Origin: Eleusine coracana subsp. coracana
Lineage: Eukaryota; Streptophyta; Magnoliopsida; Poales; Poaceae
NCBI GenBank assembly: GCA_032690845.1
Contig: CM064424.1
Location: forward strand, 39,011,511 to 39,075,510
Length of the DNA: 64,000 bases
Direction: 5' to 3'
In this document: piece after piece, positions 44,676 to 56,350 of the stretch
How positions within the stretch are numbered: the stretch's first letter is position 1
Layout of the letters: every line of letters starts with the position of its first letter
Position numbers and translations under genes: made by a program
Notes under the pieces: generated by a model
Databases searched by the model: none
Seen by the model: the letters and a program-made list of their open reading frames with translations, nothing else
What the model was told of the DNA's origin: nothing

Positions 44676-45655
44676 TATAGTCTGCCTGATTCAATAGACC
44701 GGACGGTCCGATCACTGGGATAACTTCGTGCGGTCACTATGACCAGTCAGACTAGAACACTGTGCCCAAAGGGGGCACTGAACAAACTGTACGGTCCGAA
44801 GATCGGACGGTATGGTCACTCCCAGAATTTGCTGAGTCAAGGACTTTCTCCATTTTCCAGGTGCCCTCGTCAAACACACAAATAAACACCGCACTTGCAA
44901 TATAGAGGGAACTCTCAAACACTCTTTTTCAAATAGTGGCACTCTATGATCTCATAGTTTTCGCAAATGCCAAATGAAAGATCGAGCAAATAAGAACCAA
45001 GGCAAAAAGAACCAACGAGTATGTATGAGCCTTAGTCCATGAACCACGCGAGTAGATTTAACCTCGGAGTTCATAAGAGCTTGCTCAATGGGCATGAAGC
45101 ACAATCCTTTCCTTTGGTCACACTTACGGAGATGTAATCTTATATAGAGCATGAGACACAAATATCTCCAAATATGACAAGCCTCCTTTGTGTTTCCTAT
45201 ATGATGCATGCAACAAGCAATTTACATATGCAAAGAAATTAAACATGCCATGTGAATGCAAGCAATATTAAGAACAAGACACAAAGGAAACCAAACAATG
45301 TCAAGTTTGAACCCCTCCCAAGCTTACTCACTATAAGCCATGCCCTTGCCTTGAGAGAAGTCAAACTACCATGTCAAGCACTCCCTCCTGCTTATAACTA
45401 TCTTGGATGGGTTAGGCATTGACTAATTTTTATGTGTTTTTCTTTTAGTTATTTACACATGCATCGATACAAAGCATACTAGTCACAAAGGAGTCCTAAT
45501 TACCATGTAATGCAAGAGAAAGAAAAACACACTACAACTACCAAGAACTAACACGGTTACCTCCCTTATGAGTAGATAGGTCGTTGAGATCCATGTCACT
45601 TATGGCAGACTTCACATGATCTTCATGAAAGCGCTCGGTCCACCACCACCACCAT
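44676..45655. other. Copia-C spacer between gag and the env-like frame
   Basis: No domain. It holds more 'ccggacggtccg' palindromes (44699-44815), T-rich stretches on the minus strand and a (CCA)n run at about 45641-45655. Protease, integrase and RT would be expected about here in a complete element; none is seen. Confidence 0.5.
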
Positions 45656-47075
45656 CTAGGTCTTGTTCTTGGGCACCCACTTGTATGTAGCCGATCTCTC
45701 AAGATCAACAATGCACTTAGGAACCCATATGCTCATGACCTTCCTCTTCTTGTTTGGTGGTCCTAAGGCCTTAGCTTTCACCTTGCCATCCTTGTTCCTA
45801 AAAAGATTGAAATGTGTGTTCTGATGGAACGAGTTAGCGTTAGGCAAAACAATTGAACTTCTCACCATGGGACAATCTTTGGTGGCGTGGCCATCCTTGC
45901 AACACCTCTTGCAATAGTAGTCGTCGGCGAGAAGGGTTTTGATCCATGTGGGGATGGAATCACTCGTCCCAATGATGTTGATGGCCGTAGGATATGAGCC
46001 AAGTCCCCGGTGGGAGACATTGTTCACAAGGTTCCTCCTAAGAATCTCCTTGTGGATGGCTCTACCACGTGTGAGCCTCTCAAAGCCGTCCATCACAGTC
46101 TTCCTCTCTTCCTTGAGCTTGTAATATTCTTCCAAAATGAATGGCTTAAGAGAAGAAGTCTTGGAGAGTTCATTTACTTGGTTCTTCCCAAGTATCTCCC
46201 TATGGGTGGCTTTAAGTCTCTCAAAGCCCTTCATTATCATCTACCTCTCTTCCTTGAGCTTGTGAAGTTCCTTCAAAACAAGTGGCTCAAGAGAAGAAAC
46301 CTCAACCGAGGTGGTTAGTTCATCACACATAGTAGAAGCATCACTCTTGGATGAACTAGGGGAGGGAGAGGCAAGGTTCTCAACATTGATGGCCTCAAAA
46401 GTAATCTCAAGGGCCTTGTACTTCTCATGAAGCTCTACATGATCACCCTTGAGTTTATCATAACTCTTGTTTAAGGCCTCATGAGATGTGACAAGGTCCT
46501 TGAGCTCACTCTCAAGCTCACCAACATGGTCCTTAGCCAACTTACACTCTTTTCTTACCACATCCAACATTTTGGATTTCTTGATGGCGATGTCGCGGGC
46601 TTGTTCAAGCATACTCCAAAGCTCGGCACATGAGAGCTCCTCATCATCGCTGTCATCGTTGCTCTCATCCTCACTCTCCCCAAGTTGGATCGTGGCCATG
46701 AGGCATGTGGGAGGTGGAGGAAGAGCTCGTGTAGGTGTGGTCTTGATCATGGCTAGGCCGACCACTTCTTCATCACTTGAGAAAGAGGACTCATCATATG
46801 AGTTGTCACTTGTCCATTCTCCAACAAGGGCCTTGCGAGAAGACTTCTTCTTGTAGTCTTGAGCCTTGCCTTTGCCTTTGCTCTTGTCCTTGGGGTATTC
46901 TTCTTCTTCTTCACTTGAATCTTATGACTTGAATGCTTCTTTCTTGGGCTTTGGGCACTCTTGGACAAAGTGATTTTTTGAGCCACAATTGAAGCACTTT
47001 CCCCTTGACTTGGAAGCAAACTTATTCTTGAAGTTCTTCATCTTCCTCATTAGAAGAGCCAAGTCCTCGGTCTCA
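45656..47075 (-). pseudogene. Copia-C gag, C-terminal two thirds, broken
   Basis: From the junction the minus strand reads 'ETEDLALLMRKMKNFKNKF', a first zinc knuckle CFNCGSKNHFVQEC (46996-46955), an in-frame stop, an acidic/Lys-rich linker, then 'SDEEVVGLAMIK' and a long coiled coil (46620-46250). After another stop at 46241 come repeated 'KPFILEEYYKLKEERK'-type segments, a second knuckle CKRCCKDGHATKDC near 45920-45880, and 'SIWVPKCIVDLE' before the stop at 45656. Both knuckles are intact, unlike in Copia-A. The N-terminal capsid part and the 5' LTR are missing. Confidence 0.75.
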
Positions 47076-49968
47076 GTTTACTAGTTCCCATATACTAGCA
47101 TGTAATCGGTACTATTCAATACTTGCTCAGTAGGGCCGACAACGGATGGGTCCTAGGTCGACACAGACAGGGCTACAACCTTACAAGCCATGTCCTTTGA
47201 AGGCACATGATCTTTGCCCTTTCACCTACGGGGCCTGTCCATGTCTCAAATTTTTAGTTGCTGACCTAAACGGACTGCCACCTTGTGAGACAAAAACCAC
47301 CACAGGTACTTTGCCTTCGCCCTTTTCAATACAAGCCCGTTTAGTCCAAATTTTAATATTCTTACTTCACAATGTGACTATCATCAGTTTACTAATATTT
47401 CAAGTACTATAACAGTGTAAATCCTATAACTAAGCATAATAATTTCTCTATTAACTACCTGTACCTGTATACCATGTCTAAATTAAAATAGGATATTTCC
47501 AAGAAATGCAGGTGGGTCTTCATCCAACTCCTAAACTTAATGCACAAACAACCTATGCACATCTAGTAAATTAAATACTGGAATTAAATCATATTAATAC
47601 ACAGGGATGTTCCGGGGCTTGCCTTGAGCTTAGACCACTGGATCAGTAGCTAAGTTAGAGTCTTCTTGTGCCAAGAAATCCGAGGATACCTTCTGAATAT
47701 TATCCCTTGGCACGTCAATATTCCCTATAACAATACCAATATGTCAACATAGGTGAATGCATAGATAATGCAACAAAATGTGATGCATATGACCATGACA
47801 TGGAACAATTAAAACTGTTTCCTTAGCACGGTTCTGGTGGACATATGCTTCAGAACTAGCAACTCTAGTAATAGGAATTTACAAATAAAGTTTCCTATTG
47901 CATTTACATATGGTCCTTTAGACATGAAATGCAAATAATTCATTTAGTAAAAAGAAATTATGCTACTGGACATGAGTGATCTACAGGTGATTGATATATG
48001 TATCATCAGCAAATTTGCCAAGTTTCACTAATATATAATGAGCAATTCATTAATAATACATTCAGCAAGACTTAAGACTAAATACATTCTAGTGAAATAT
48101 GAATAGATGACAAATTCCTACAAATATTCATGGTGATCCAATATGACAAGCATGATTTTTGTGCACAAGTATAAACCTTAAATGTTAACAGAAATTACTT
48201 TAATGCATTTCTAATCATTTCAAAGATAAAATCATATATAATTTTATGTCCAGAAACTAGGGTCAATTAAATACATTCTGGACAGAGAGTTTTATGAGAA
48301 GTCTAAAACAGTTTATTTTGTCATTTGATCATATCTATAACTAAGTATATGAATTCATTAAGATTTAAACTAAATAAATCATACATAACAATATTTCATA
48401 TAACACATGTGCACTAGTATGCTCAATGCATAGATCTCATCATAAGGAAACTAACAAATTTTAGTTTGCAATTTTTGAACCTCTAGAACTTTAGATATGG
48501 ATTTTACAAGATTAAACATTTTTTGAGTTTTTATTTTGATCTTTGCTGTATTTACAAGATTGCCATCAGTTCATTTCCAAAATGAACTAAGCGCGCACTC
48601 GCGCTCGTGCGGCAGTGCTGTTACCGGAGCGACTTTGGAGCTCGTCGGCGGGTTCGGTGGTCACCAAAGTCAGACTTCATCCTCACGGGAACTTCGAGCA
48701 CATCACGACGAACACTTTGGCAGGGTTCGCGAGGAGAAATGCTCACCAGAGGCGGTGAGCAGTGGCAGAACAGAGGTAGTCGGCGATGGCAGGAGCTCCA
48801 CATGGAGGCCGAGGAGAGAGATGGAGTGGTCAGAGAGAACCGACGGACTCAGGCGAATCTCGACGGAGTCACCGAGAGAGCGGAGGATGGTCGGATTAAG
48901 CTGTCACCGTGGAGCTCCCATGGTGGCCGATGGCGGTAGAAGGGGAAAACTCGGACGGTGATTACCTCAAGGCAAAAACCAAAAGTAGATCATATCAGTG
49001 ACGTGCGTCAAGGATACGCGCAGCCATGAGGAGAGGATTGAGACTACGGAACTCACCAGAGATGATGAATTTCAAGAATTCATGGTTCGGGCGCCATGAA
49101 CAGAGAGCTTGGATTTTTCTTCGAATTCTCGCTAAAGAGTAGATGGATGGAGGTGATGTTTGTTCTGGATCATAGTTTGATTCATGACGCCTCCATTTTG
49201 ATCAAGAGCACAAGCTTTGCGGGGCTGTTTTGGCAGTGTGGTGAGCTCGAGCGATTGGCAGCAATGGTGGTGGCGCAGAGGAGAAAACGAGGCAGAGAAA
49301 GAGAGGAGAGAGCAAAGATGCCGAGGGAGAAGTCAGAAATGCTGAGGAAGAGACTCGCGACGGGTTTCGAGGCCGAGTTTTTGTCTCTGGATCGACGGCC
49401 GAGTGGTGACTCGCGGACGTGCGTGTGTCGGCGCGCATGGCGTTCTGGCGCCAACGAGAGAGAAGGAATAGAGGGGTTAAGTGGCTGACAGGTGGGTCCC
49501 GTGGCCAATTTAATCTTTTTCCAGAATTAATTCGGTCACAAGTTCAAAAATTCAAATAAAATAGCTGCCAGCTCACAATGGACTAGGAAAAATTTGTACA
49601 GAAAGTTTGAAATATGTATATCACAATGTGACAGGTGTAAAAGTTCAAATCCAAATAATTTGAACGTACCATTTATTTCAAAATGGTTAATATTCAATTT
49701 TCTAAGAATTAATTAGGGTATGCCCTCTTTGAGTAAAATTCTGAGAAAATTTCTAAAATTCATTTATGGCAAACCCTATGACATCAATTTTTGATAGCAC
49801 CAAGTTGTATGGAAAAATTGGATGTTGCTTCACAATCTAACCATACTTTGGTTTAGAATTCAAATTCAATTAAATTTGAAATACAACCAATATTGAATTA
49901 TGACTTGATGAACCAGAACTAGGTGCTATTATGTGATTAAAAGAATGTAGTAACACTTGGGTGTCACA
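47076..49968 (-). repeat. Gypsy-3 LTR, truncated at its 3' end
   Basis: On the minus strand it starts TGTGACACCCAAG at 49968. It runs to about 47076, where it matches the Gypsy-1 LTR from about 26980 onward ('cccatata', 'atcggtact', 'ttcaatacttg', 'ccggggcttgcctt'), then stops against Copia-C gag. The terminal 0.97 kb expected by comparison with Gypsy-1 is missing. It is a related but distinct LTR family, with AT-rich U3. Internal sequence of Gypsy-3 is not present. Confidence 0.7.
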
Positions 49969-52937
49969 CACGGCCATTGCCGCTCGAGGCCGAGTGCCGT
50001 CGCCCGGCCAACCTGCAGCCTTCCACCATCGAATGACCGCGCCGAGAGCTTCGTCTGCTCCATCTCTCCCGGTCTACATGAGCTCGTCGCCTCCCTCGCA
50101 CCGAGCTGACCTTGGAGCGTAGACCTTGGAGCGTTCTCCCTCCACGGTGAACCCCTTCTCGATTCCTCTCACCATTGATCTCCCAAGCCCTTGAAGCGTC
50201 ACCCTGACCCTTCTCGGCTTGTACTTTTGCAGCCAATCACCGGGAACGCCGTCATCGCCATTTCCGTCCACCGCTGCGTGTCACCTCCATGTCGACCTGC
50301 GCTGATAGTGAGACTCCCCACCTCCCTTTGCGCGCTGCACCCCGCCCTGGCCCCCTCCGTTCTCCCCCACCATTGAAACTCCCGTGAGCCACCGTCGCGC
50401 CGACGTCACTGCGCTGCCGCGCGCATGCGCTGGCCGCGGCTTCAGCTCTGGCTAGCCGAGCTAGCCCGATCGGGCCAATGTGGCTGCGGGCTACCATCTC
50501 GCCTGGGCCAGATCCAGCCGAGGGAGCTCCCTGCGTCCCGCCTGGCCTTATGGGCCGGCACGCAAAATGGCCTAGTGGCCAGGAAAAAATTATTTAATTT
50601 TAATATGCAACCAAATAAATAGTTGCTACTTCAAAATTCGTCCCAGAAATATTTATTAGAAATAAAAATGCACAAAAATACTTTCTCGACTCCCTGTAAT
50701 GTGTAGTATTTTATAAAAATGCTAAGACACTCTCAAAGCACATATTTATTTATGCATGTTTTAAATGGTTAAAAATTGAAATAAAATCATAATTAATTTC
50801 CAGTGCATTGTTTAATTATCATGTTTTGCATGCATTACCATTTCATCATTTCCAGGCATTTCACCGAGTGAGATTTTTAAATTCCAAGTATTTTATCTGC
50901 AATGATTATTTTGGTGTTTGTATCATTTTAATTATTATTTATTGGTGCATTTTCATGTCAACCTATTTGGTACAAAAATCTTGTATAATGTCCCACACCA
51001 TATACATTTTCTCAGTGGTATTTATTCTTCATAAACCTGATTTATGATAATAGCTTTGCTTATTATCTAGTAATGACATGTTAGTAATTAAAAGTAATTT
51101 AAGCACATGTGATGACATGCAAACAATTAAATGTCTAATCCTCTATATGTGGAAATTAATTAAGTTATGATGCCTCTGATCATCATGTCACGATCATCTA
51201 GTTAGTGTGCATATGATTCACCATTTTCAATCATCATCTATAAAACATCGTTCACATTTCACGATACCAAAGAAAACAAAATAAGAAATCACTCATTGTC
51301 CTTCTGTAATGCACATCCCTGTACTTTATACATGCATCATGTCATTGCATGCATTTGTTGAGGAAGTGTCATGAATTTCTCTCTATCCTTACTTGCATTC
51401 CATTTCATCCAATAGGACTCAACGATGGGAACGTGGAAGTGGAGATAGTTCCGGAGGAGCCCGAAGCTAAGGCAAATATTTTTGAAGGTGCTAACTGTGA
51501 TCTGGATCAAGGCAAGCCCCGGTGCACTCCTATGATTTGAAAGTTTCATTTTGTATCACATGTATGTGTGTCATGTATTGTGCATTACGTGTAGGGATTT
51601 GATTGAAGCCTAGTTGCATGTAGCACACCAATCCTATGGGTATGGGTTTAGTTTATACAAGCCCCCTTAGAAATGCTAAGCTTAATTTATGAGTCTCAAT
51701 TGCAAGCAACGATTAGTCCGGGGATTACTTGGTATATGATAGTTGATCACTATTATCCCTCTTGATCTTATGATGAGAGAGATATTAATTGGGACCGAAT
51801 GGGAAGTGCATGTGTAGGTTGAGGTGACGAGGTTGGCCCTTGTTTGCCATAGCTCCGTTCGTGTCGATTAAGAACTGCTTCGAGTGTGTCCCTATTGAGC
51901 ATGTTTGAACAGTACCAAGTACATACCTTTACATGGGAACTGGTAAACCAACGTAACTTGACTATCATAGTGATTGGACGGTAACCCAACCTATCTTTTA
52001 GTGATGGAGAAGGATATGGTAAAAATGGGGCATGTGTTGGAAGCGAGAGTGCATGGGCTACCCATGGTTGGCTCCGACGGGAGCTTCGCATGAGGTGACA
52101 TGTACTCGGGAGAGGTGGCACCGGACCGACTCTATGGTGTCTGGTGAACGGTGGCCGTACATGACTCCTCATGAGTGTGCGTGCGTTGTGTGCTTGGGTT
52201 TCTCCTGCAGGATGTAAATCGATTCGAGTCACCGTCCCTTTTGGTTATTGAGTACCACTTGTGATCGCTGTCACACCGTCCTCATTGTCCCTTTGTTGTA
52301 AGAAAGTGAAATGATGATGATAATTATACTTCAACCATGATTGCTCTAGTATAGCCGCACCACATTTATTTATGCAAGAACCCTATTAATTTATCTAAAA
52401 TATGAAAGCTAAGGATCAAGTTATTAGTTCTGCTTTTGCAATTATTCCAACAATCTCTGGTCAGCCCCCTGCATGCTAGGTGTTGGCCTTAGCGTGTCAG
52501 TTTGACGAGAAAGTCTTGCTGAGTATTAGTTGCTCTGGGTTTGTTGTTTAAGTTTTTGTATAGGTATGTCACATGTTTTGCACACTGAGAGTGAAAATAA
52601 CATAGAGTGGGATGGTGAACCCCCGAAGGGATGGACCATGGAATGGGTTCCCGTTTCTCCTACTCCAGAGGAGCACGGTGAATGATTCATGGTTAAGGGC
52701 TGCCTTGAATTATGTAAGATATGTATCGTTGAGATTATTCGTTTCTGCTAAGACTTAGTTTTTGAACTTCAAAATCTTTTATATATCCTAAATTTGAACC
52801 TAAATTGTAATAACTTAATTTTGACATTTCACTCTATTTTCTATGTTCATTTGTGTATTGATGGACTCTTGCTTCGTCAAGTGTCACCCGAGTATTGATC
52901 CCTGACTAACCCCTCATTTTGAGGTGGCGATGTCACA
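49969..52937 (+). repeat. 5' LTR of Gypsy-2, missing its first 660 bp
   Basis: Matches 60407-63359 of the 3' LTR from 'cacggccattgcc' onward and ends 'gatgtcaca'. The motif 'caaggcaagccccgg' is at about 51508. Confidence 0.88.
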
Positions 52938-52940
52938 GCT

Positions 52941-52953
52941 TGGTACTAGAGCT
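52941..52953 (+). promoter_or_regulatory. Primer binding site of Gypsy-2
   Basis: TGGTACTAGAGCT, three bases after the LTR. It is like the tRNA-iMet site TGGTATCAGAGC with two adjacent changes. Confidence 0.7.
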
Positions 52954-54150
52954 AGATCGGGATTAATACCACAAATCACTCATTTTGAAAAACCTACGCT
53001 TACGGTGAGGTACGAGTAGTAAGCCATAATAAGGATATTATTAGCTATGATTCAGGTGGCAAGCTAACTGTAGGAGGTTGTTTGTTTAAATACTTTCATC
53101 TATGACATCATCAATGCAGGTATGTGTCCCGCCATGTGGACAGTAGCATGAGAAGTTAGAACAATGGTGTGAACATGTGCTGATTGCGTCGAACATCAGT
53201 GTCCGGCCCCCGGGTGATAGTAAGAGATTAATTTTTGGCTCGTTTCTTTTGAATTTGATGTACTATTTCTAGAATCCATTTTCTGTAGGTACGCTAACCA
53301 TGAATACTTAGCTTGTTAGCAAATGACTAATCTAATGTTGAGAGATCGTGTTTGCTACTGAGGTCACATATGGTCACTATATTGACCAAATGTTTTACGT
53401 TGGTGAGGACGTTAGGACGACATATTGTCATGGCATCATGTTTGCATTCGCATGTGCATTTCTCATATGAACAAAAATGAAAGGTGAAAATTTTCAAAGA
53501 GACTAATGACATTAATTGACCTCAATTGAGTGTAAATAATCTCCCAGTACCTTGGTTAAGAGTTCTGACCGTGAAAATTTTCAAATTGCAAACTAACACC
53601 TAATCTGAAAAACTGAAGGTTCAAAAAATTCAGTCAAGTTAAAAAATGCATAACTCTCAAATTAATGAGCCAAATCTTGTGTTATAGTACTTTCAGGAAA
53701 TGTTATGAATTTATCTACAACTTATGTGTTATGACACTTTTAATTTGGAACCCAAAAACCAGGGGTTAGAACCCATCTTCAGACAAAACTTTTTCTATCC
53801 AGAACAGGATTTCAACAGTCGACTGGAACTTTAAAAAATCATAACTTCTCGACCACTGACCCTATGAGGCTGTATGAGTAGGCGTTGGAAAGCTATGGAA
53901 ATGGTCTAAAACATTTGTATGAACTTAAAGTATTGATTCGACACCGAGAAAGAGCAGTTTGGAGATTTGTGCAGACTGTCAGTAGGAAGATAGAAACACA
54001 GATGTAGTTTTAGAATCGGTCGAAGCATGACAAATGGTTCTTAATTATTTTTTTTCATTTGCACCTTTTGTAATCTTAATGTGCTGACCCGATTGGCATG
54101 TTTTATGATAAACACAAAAGTCATGATCTGATTTTAACTCGTTCCCGCAG
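52954..54150. other. Gypsy-2 leader before ORF0
   Basis: 1.2 kb without a recognisable frame, much longer than the 0.3-kb leader of Gypsy-1. It reads as AT-rich untranslated sequence. Confidence 0.5.
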
Positions 54151-54741
54151 ATGGCTACTTCTAAGGCTACCATTGAGAGTGCCGCTATGGCTGCTCTCAT
54201 CGAGGAGTTGGAGAAGCAACTCATACTCAGTGACCAAGAACGCCTTGATGCTCAGATGCGCAATGCTGAGATCGAAGGGCGTGTCTCTGAACATGAGGGG
54301 GCGGTTCATACATTAACCGTCAAAGGTCACCAACTTGCGAGCCAAGCTCTTGAGTTGGGTTTTCAGCTTGGCGAGTCTGCTCTACTAGTGAGTTTCACGG
54401 ATGACCAGCACAAGGAAGCTAAGAATGAACTCACCGAGGCATAGGAGGACATTGCCAATTGTGATGCCATGTTGATAGCCAACCTTCAGCATATTCATCA
54501 ACTCCATGCTCAGCTAGATCAAGCACAACAACAGATTGGATGGCTTCATGAGACCGTCATACAACTTGAGTACCACCTCGGACATGTGCTTGGGCAACAA
54601 GTAATCCAAGAAGTCCCTCCTAACCCTCCACCCGCTGAGGGAGATGAAGAGAACTCGGGACTTGACTATGAAGCACTCCCGACTACGAAGGATGAAGAAA
54701 TGCTCTCCGATGGTGACAGCCACGTGCCACTTGGAGAGTAG
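54151..54741 (+). pseudogene. Gypsy-2 ORF0: coiled-coil protein upstream of gag, one stop
   Basis: 196 codons in one frame, ATG 54151 to TAG 54739, with one in-frame TAG at 54442-54444. It has an Ala-rich start (MATSKATIESAAMAALIEEL) and then heptads (LEKQLILSDQERLDAQMRNA; QLHAQLDQAQQQIGWLHETV), followed by a Pro/Glu-rich part and the end 'DEEMLSDGDSHVPLGE', which matches the end of Gypsy-1 ORF0. Length and place also match. Role unknown. Confidence 0.65.
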
Positions 54742-55179
54742 CATTAGATGAGCTAAACTTTCATTGTTAGATCTTTCAATTAGGGAACTATGGTAGGAGT
54801 AACTTGTAGTGGACCTTGTCTCCATGAGACACGCAGCCTTTTGATTTTGGGATACGCCGCGTTCATTAGGGCTCTTCAGAGCAATGTAGTGTCGTGGGAA
54901 TAACACTAGCTTAACCGTTACGGATGTTCCCATGCAGCTTGTAGCATTATGCTCGCTGCCATTTTGTTTTTGGTAATATGGTTGCAACATCCGCCACTAA
55001 GTAAACCCTATGTATGATCTTGGATGGATATTTTGGATGAGTATGATTGGAAATTGCTGTTGTTTTAATATTATGTTCAGATCTGCAATTTATTTACTTA
55101 TACCATGGGCTGGAATTTAAGCAATGTTTTCACCTCATGTGACTCTGTCTAATGGTGTAAATAAATTTTTTGGCAGAAT

Positions 55180-56350
55180 GTGAACACTAGGAGGGTGAAT
55201 GACCTGTACGAGGACCGCCGCGAAGGTTCCCGCCGTGGTGGGCAAGATGGAAATCAAAACCAGAACCAAGAGCAAAACCTGCCACCCCCACCACCATCGT
55301 TCGACTTTGCGCAGCTCCTTGCTAATCAGAATCGGTTCATGGAAATAATGATTCAGAAGAATAATCAGCAGCAAGGTGGGCGTAATGATGCTCGTATAAC
55401 ACACCTCAGGAGACCACTTATGCAGATTTTCTGGCTACACACACCCTCCGATGTTTGTTGAGACTGGTGATCCACTGGTGGCAGATAATTGACTCTTCAT
55501 CTTTGAGTCAAAGTTTGGACTTCTTCGCTGTATTGAGAATCAGAAGACCTTGTTTGCAGCTCAGCAACTCCATTGATCCGCAAGAGCTTGGTGGAGAAAT
55601 TACCTTGCCTCACACCCAGCTGGACAGCAGGTGAATTGGACTACCTTCCGCACCGCTTTCCATGGTCATCACATTCCTGTTGGCCTTATGCAGTGGAAGC
55701 TTCAGGAATTCTTGGATTTAACTCAAGGATCTAGCAATGTGCATGAGTACACCAAGAAGTTTAACTACCTCTCCCAGTATGCAACCTATCATGTGGACAC
55801 TAACAAAAAGAAAAAGGACATGTTTCGTTAGGGACTTAGTAGTGAGCTCAGGAAGCATCTGGCATTGTTCAACAACTGCACTTTCAATGAGTTGATGAGC
55901 GCAGCTATTGTGCAAGAGGATACCATCCATGATCATGAAAATGACAACAAGAGGAAGAATGTGAGTGGGAGTTCCTCTGGTGCCCCCTCCCACCAAGTAT
56001 CGGTTGGCCCTCACTTCACCAACTGGTCAGCGGTTCCGTGCTGCTATTCCCTCTGGAGGAGGATACCGTCCACCTAATTCACAGCAACAGGGAGCTTGAG
56101 ATGGATCTATGCAGCAGCACACACAAGCCTACCGCCCCCCACAGCAAGCTTATCAAGGTGGAAGACCTAACTCACAGCCGTGCTACAATTGCGGTCAACT
56201 CGGGCATTTTGTGAAGGAATGTCGCAGGCAAAGGCAGCAGCAAGTTCAGAGGGTCATGGTCAGCAATCCATGTCCTTCGGCCTCAAAAAATGCAAATAAG
56301 ACGGCCGTGTCAACCACACTACAGCCGGGGATATTCAGGAAGGAGAAGAT
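55180..56350 (+). pseudogene. Gypsy-2 gag, broken
   Basis: The open stretch at 55180 ('NTRRVNDLYEDRREGSRRGG') has no in-frame ATG; the nearest ATG (55178) is out of frame and followed at once by TGA. After a frameshift near 55400 the gag core appears ('TYADFLATHPPMFVETGDPL', 'ARAWWRNYLAS', 'WTTFRTAFHGHHIPVGLMQW') with stops at several points, including 55829. The zinc knuckle CYNCGQLGHFVKEC is at about 56181-56222. The frame changes at least three times in 1.2 kb. Confidence 0.75.

Larger units (their letters stand above)
25406..47075 (-). mobile_element. Copia-C, 5'-truncated SIRE/Opie-like Copia element hosting nested insertions
   Basis: On the minus strand the surviving order is partial gag (to 45656), spacer, env-like frame (42999-40744), polypurine tract (40113-40130) and 3' LTR (40112-39042 plus 26010-25406). 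Gypsy-1 splits the LTR and a solo-LTR-like insert sits at 43913. Protease, integrase, RT and RNase H are absent, and so are the 5' LTR and gag start, lost at the junction near 47075. The gag with two zinc knuckles and coiled coils, the 'ccggacggtccgg' palindromes and the extra 3' frame together suggest the SIRE/Maximus (Opie/Ji-like) lineage. Confidence 0.75.

Noticed and set aside
48536..49508. Open frames of 108-141 codons
   Set aside because: GC-rich part of the Gypsy-3 LTR with frames on both strands and no conserved motif.
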